From CAYGWP01 sp964353455 (lineage in GTDB: Bacteria > Planctomycetota > Phycisphaerae > FEN-1346), in assembly GCA_964353455.1 (NCBI GenBank), contig CAYGWP010000097.1, positions 1 to 14,160 of the forward strand: 14,160 nucleotides of DNA, read 5' to 3'. This document shows, one piece after another, positions 12,993 through 14,160 of the stretch. The notes under the pieces were generated by a model. The model was not told the origin of the DNA. It saw nothing but the letters and a program-made list of their open reading frames with translations, and did not search any database. Within the stretch, counting starts at the first letter, position 1. Each line of letters begins with the position of its first letter. The translations under genes were made by a program, and so were the position numbers.

Positions 12993-13967
12993 TCACTGCG
13001 ACTTCAGCACCAGCGGCTGCCAGGGCGGAATCGTCTTCGACGCATCCTCCGACTGGAGCCACCGCTGCCATGCGGCCTTGCTGTAGCCGAAGTCCTTGCC
13101 CGTGAGGTTCCTCAGGGCCGCCAGGACCTCCGGGTGCTGGACCTCGACCCGCTCGACGTTCGGGATGAACCGCTTGTCGGGCATCGCGATGGTGGTGGCC
13201 ACGTCGATGACGCGAACCTCAGGCAGGTCGATGGTGGCCGTGGCGATGCCCAGGGCGGGCACGGCAGCCGAGATGACGGAATGCTTGAAGGTCGGCACGT
13301 CGCACGATTGTGCGCGGATGTCCATCTGGATCTGGGCATCATAGACTTCGCCGCCGGTCACGCGCATCTCCTCGGTCGTCAGCCGCTCAACGAGGAGCCA
13401 GACGGCCTGTTTCTCGAGGAGCGCGGCAAGGGCCGTTGCGGCGCGGTCGCGGAACGCCGGCACCTCGTCGAGCGCCAGGTGTGCCAGGAGGCGCTCGGTG
13501 GGCTTCGAGCCGGTCCAGACCTTGAGGTTCTCGACGGCCCGCCGGCGATGAGACACGTTGCCATCGCCCACCGCGATCTCCTGGAGGTACGCCTGGGCGA
13601 TCTTCGAGTTGCGCTTGGCGAACTCGCCCAGCGCCTCAATGAGGAGGCCCCTGTAGCGCGCGTTGTCGGCGCCGTAGAGGACCTGGACCATCGGACCGAT
13701 TGCCGCCTCGTCCTGAATGGCCAGGATCTCCTGCCGGCCCTTCTGGAACTGCTTCTCATCATTGCCGCGCAGGTAGCGGATCTCAAGGAGGCGGATTGCC
13801 TTCAGACGCTCGGTGAAGGCCGAGTCGGACCCGGCATCGGCCTTCTTCTGCACTGCGGTGTCGGTGGCGGCAGGCAGCGACGGCGCGGCCGCCTCGGCCG
13901 ACCACCCGACGCGGCCCAGGACGAGAAGCCCAAACGCGACAAACACGATGGGAAGGAATCTGCGCAT
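12993..13967 (-). CDS. exported HEAT-repeat-like protein
   Basis: 324 aa from the ATG at 13967, which has an ideal ribosome binding site AAGGAGG (13981-13975) seven bases upstream. Residues 1-27 are a signal peptide (MRRFLPIVFVAFGLLVLGRV, cleavage near AEA). Residues about 55-195 are helical, HEAT-like repeats (IGPMVQVLYG, RYRGLLIEALGEFA, HRRRAVENLKVW, FRDRAATALAALLEK). About 200-275 looks like beta-strand sequence (IATATIDLPEVRVIDVATTI). The C-terminus has the LTGKDFGYSKAAWQRWLQ motif (288-304), often seen in planctomycete secreted HEAT proteins. It is probably periplasmic and used for protein binding; no catalytic residues are evident. Function unknown. Confidence 0.8.
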   Translation of the reverse strand: MRRFLPIVFVAFGLLVLGRVGWSAEAAAPSLPAATDTAVQKKADAGSDSAFTERLKAIRLLEIRYLRGNDEKQFQKGRQEILAIQDEAAIGPMVQVLYGADNARYRGLLIEALGEFAKRNSKIAQAYLQEIAVGDGNVSHRRRAVENLKVWTGSKPTERLLAHLALDEVPAFRDRAATALAALLEKQAVWLLVERLTTEEMRVTGGEVYDAQIQMDIRAQSCDVPTFKHSVISAAVPALGIATATIDLPEVRVIDVATTIAMPDKRFIPNVERVEVQHPEVLAALRNLTGKDFGYSKAAWQRWLQSEDASKTIPPWQPLVLKSQ

Positions 13968-14005
13968 GGTTGGCCCTCCTTGTACGCGAGGAACATCGCC
14001 CCCTG

Positions 14006-14011
14006 ATTATA
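14006..14011 (-). promoter_or_regulatory. -10 box of the HEAT-repeat protein gene
   Basis: A perfect TATAAT on the minus strand (14011-14006) lies 38 bases before the ATG at 13967. The hexamer 17 bases upstream is GGCGCG; a TTGTCT stands too far away (23 bases). The -10 is convincing, the -35 is not. Confidence 0.45.
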
Positions 14012-14050
14012 CGACCAGCCGCCTGCCGCGCGCCAGACAAATCCGCATCC

Positions 14051-14074
14051 GGGCGCGGCGGGTCGGGAGACCCG
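14051..14074. repeat. truncated copy of the 11062-11127 palindromic element
   Basis: The 17-base GGGCGCGGCGGGTCGGG (14051-14067) is identical to 11062-11078, and CGGGAGACCCG (14064-14074) is identical to 11111-11121. The copy looks like the longer element with its middle and right arm missing. Confidence 0.55.
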
Positions 14075-14109
14075 TATGTGTTTAGAGGCTGTTTCAGAAC
14101 CGGCTTCTT

Positions 14110-14134
14110 GTGGCACAGCCGCCCCCGGCTGTGC
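14110..14134 (+). repeat. REP-type hairpin, single unit
   Basis: GTGGCACAGCCG begins at 14111 after a T. Stem GCACAGCCG/CGGCTGTGC (14113-14121/14126-14134) is perfect with loop CCCC, followed by ATCTTTTC. It shares the GTGGCAC foot and layout with the two units at 8913-9000, so it probably belongs to the same family. The short T-run could let it act as a terminator for plus-strand transcripts, but no plus-strand gene ends nearby. The sequence 14075-14160 otherwise holds no gene I can support. Confidence 0.5.
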
Positions 14135-14160
14135 ATCTTTTCAGCCACTTGCACGCCCGA

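Noticed and set aside
12732..14006. A 424-codon plus-strand open frame spanning the PP2C end and the HEAT gene
   Set aside because: It is a shadow of both genes. The HEAT gene has a signal peptide, an ideal ribosome binding site and a -10 box on the other strand.

Overview
The window is GC-rich chromosomal DNA (several hand-counted lines are about 70% G+C), densely coding on both strands. The gene set points to a free-living Planctomycetota bacterium, perhaps Phycisphaerae-like: FG-GAP/ASPIC-type and NHL/FlgD-type beta-propeller proteins with signal peptides, a secreted HEAT-repeat protein, a CAP protein with a long helical extension, a CPSF73-type RNase, and palindromic intergenic repeats. 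This assignment is inferred from gene content, not from a phylogenetic marker.

Layout from left to right. (1) 1-2088, minus strand: the first 29 codons of tadA (tRNA adenosine deaminase) at the left edge, preceded by a secreted FG-GAP propeller protein. (2) 2299-5013, plus strand: a large secreted FlgD-like/NHL propeller protein. (3) 5028-6037: the most unusual region. An intact tRNA-Arg(ACG) gene (6021-6097, minus) has its last 18 bases, including CCA, repeated as a direct copy at 5028-5045. Between the copies lies a cassette with a 992-bp period. It carries only a small 77-aa protein overlapping a MNT-type nucleotidyltransferase. I read it as a minimal integrase-free islet inserted at the tRNA 3' end, carrying a candidate toxin-antitoxin-like pair. 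(4) 6233-7630, plus: a complete MBL/beta-CASP ribonuclease. (5) 7633-9905, minus: a CAP-domain protein and an M28-like peptidase, separated by a REPIN-like double hairpin. The peptidase has Asp where the last zinc-ligand His is expected. (6) 10112-12991, plus: nadA (quinolinate synthase) with a clear sigma-70 promoter, then a PocR-GAF-PP2C (SpoIIE/RsbU-type) signalling phosphatase. (7) 12993-13967, minus: a secreted HEAT-repeat protein, followed by an edge region with fragments of two palindromic repeat families.

Functional links. Five of the proteins carry export signals, so much of the window concerns the envelope or outside of the cell. TadA makes inosine-34 in tRNA-Arg(ACG), and both genes are here, though nothing shows that they are co-regulated. 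The cassette genes lie directly downstream of the tRNA-Arg promoter on the same strand, with no good terminator between them, so read-through from the tRNA may express them. Two gene pairs converge with only 1-2 bases between their stop codons. No intergenic gap exceeds 300 bases.
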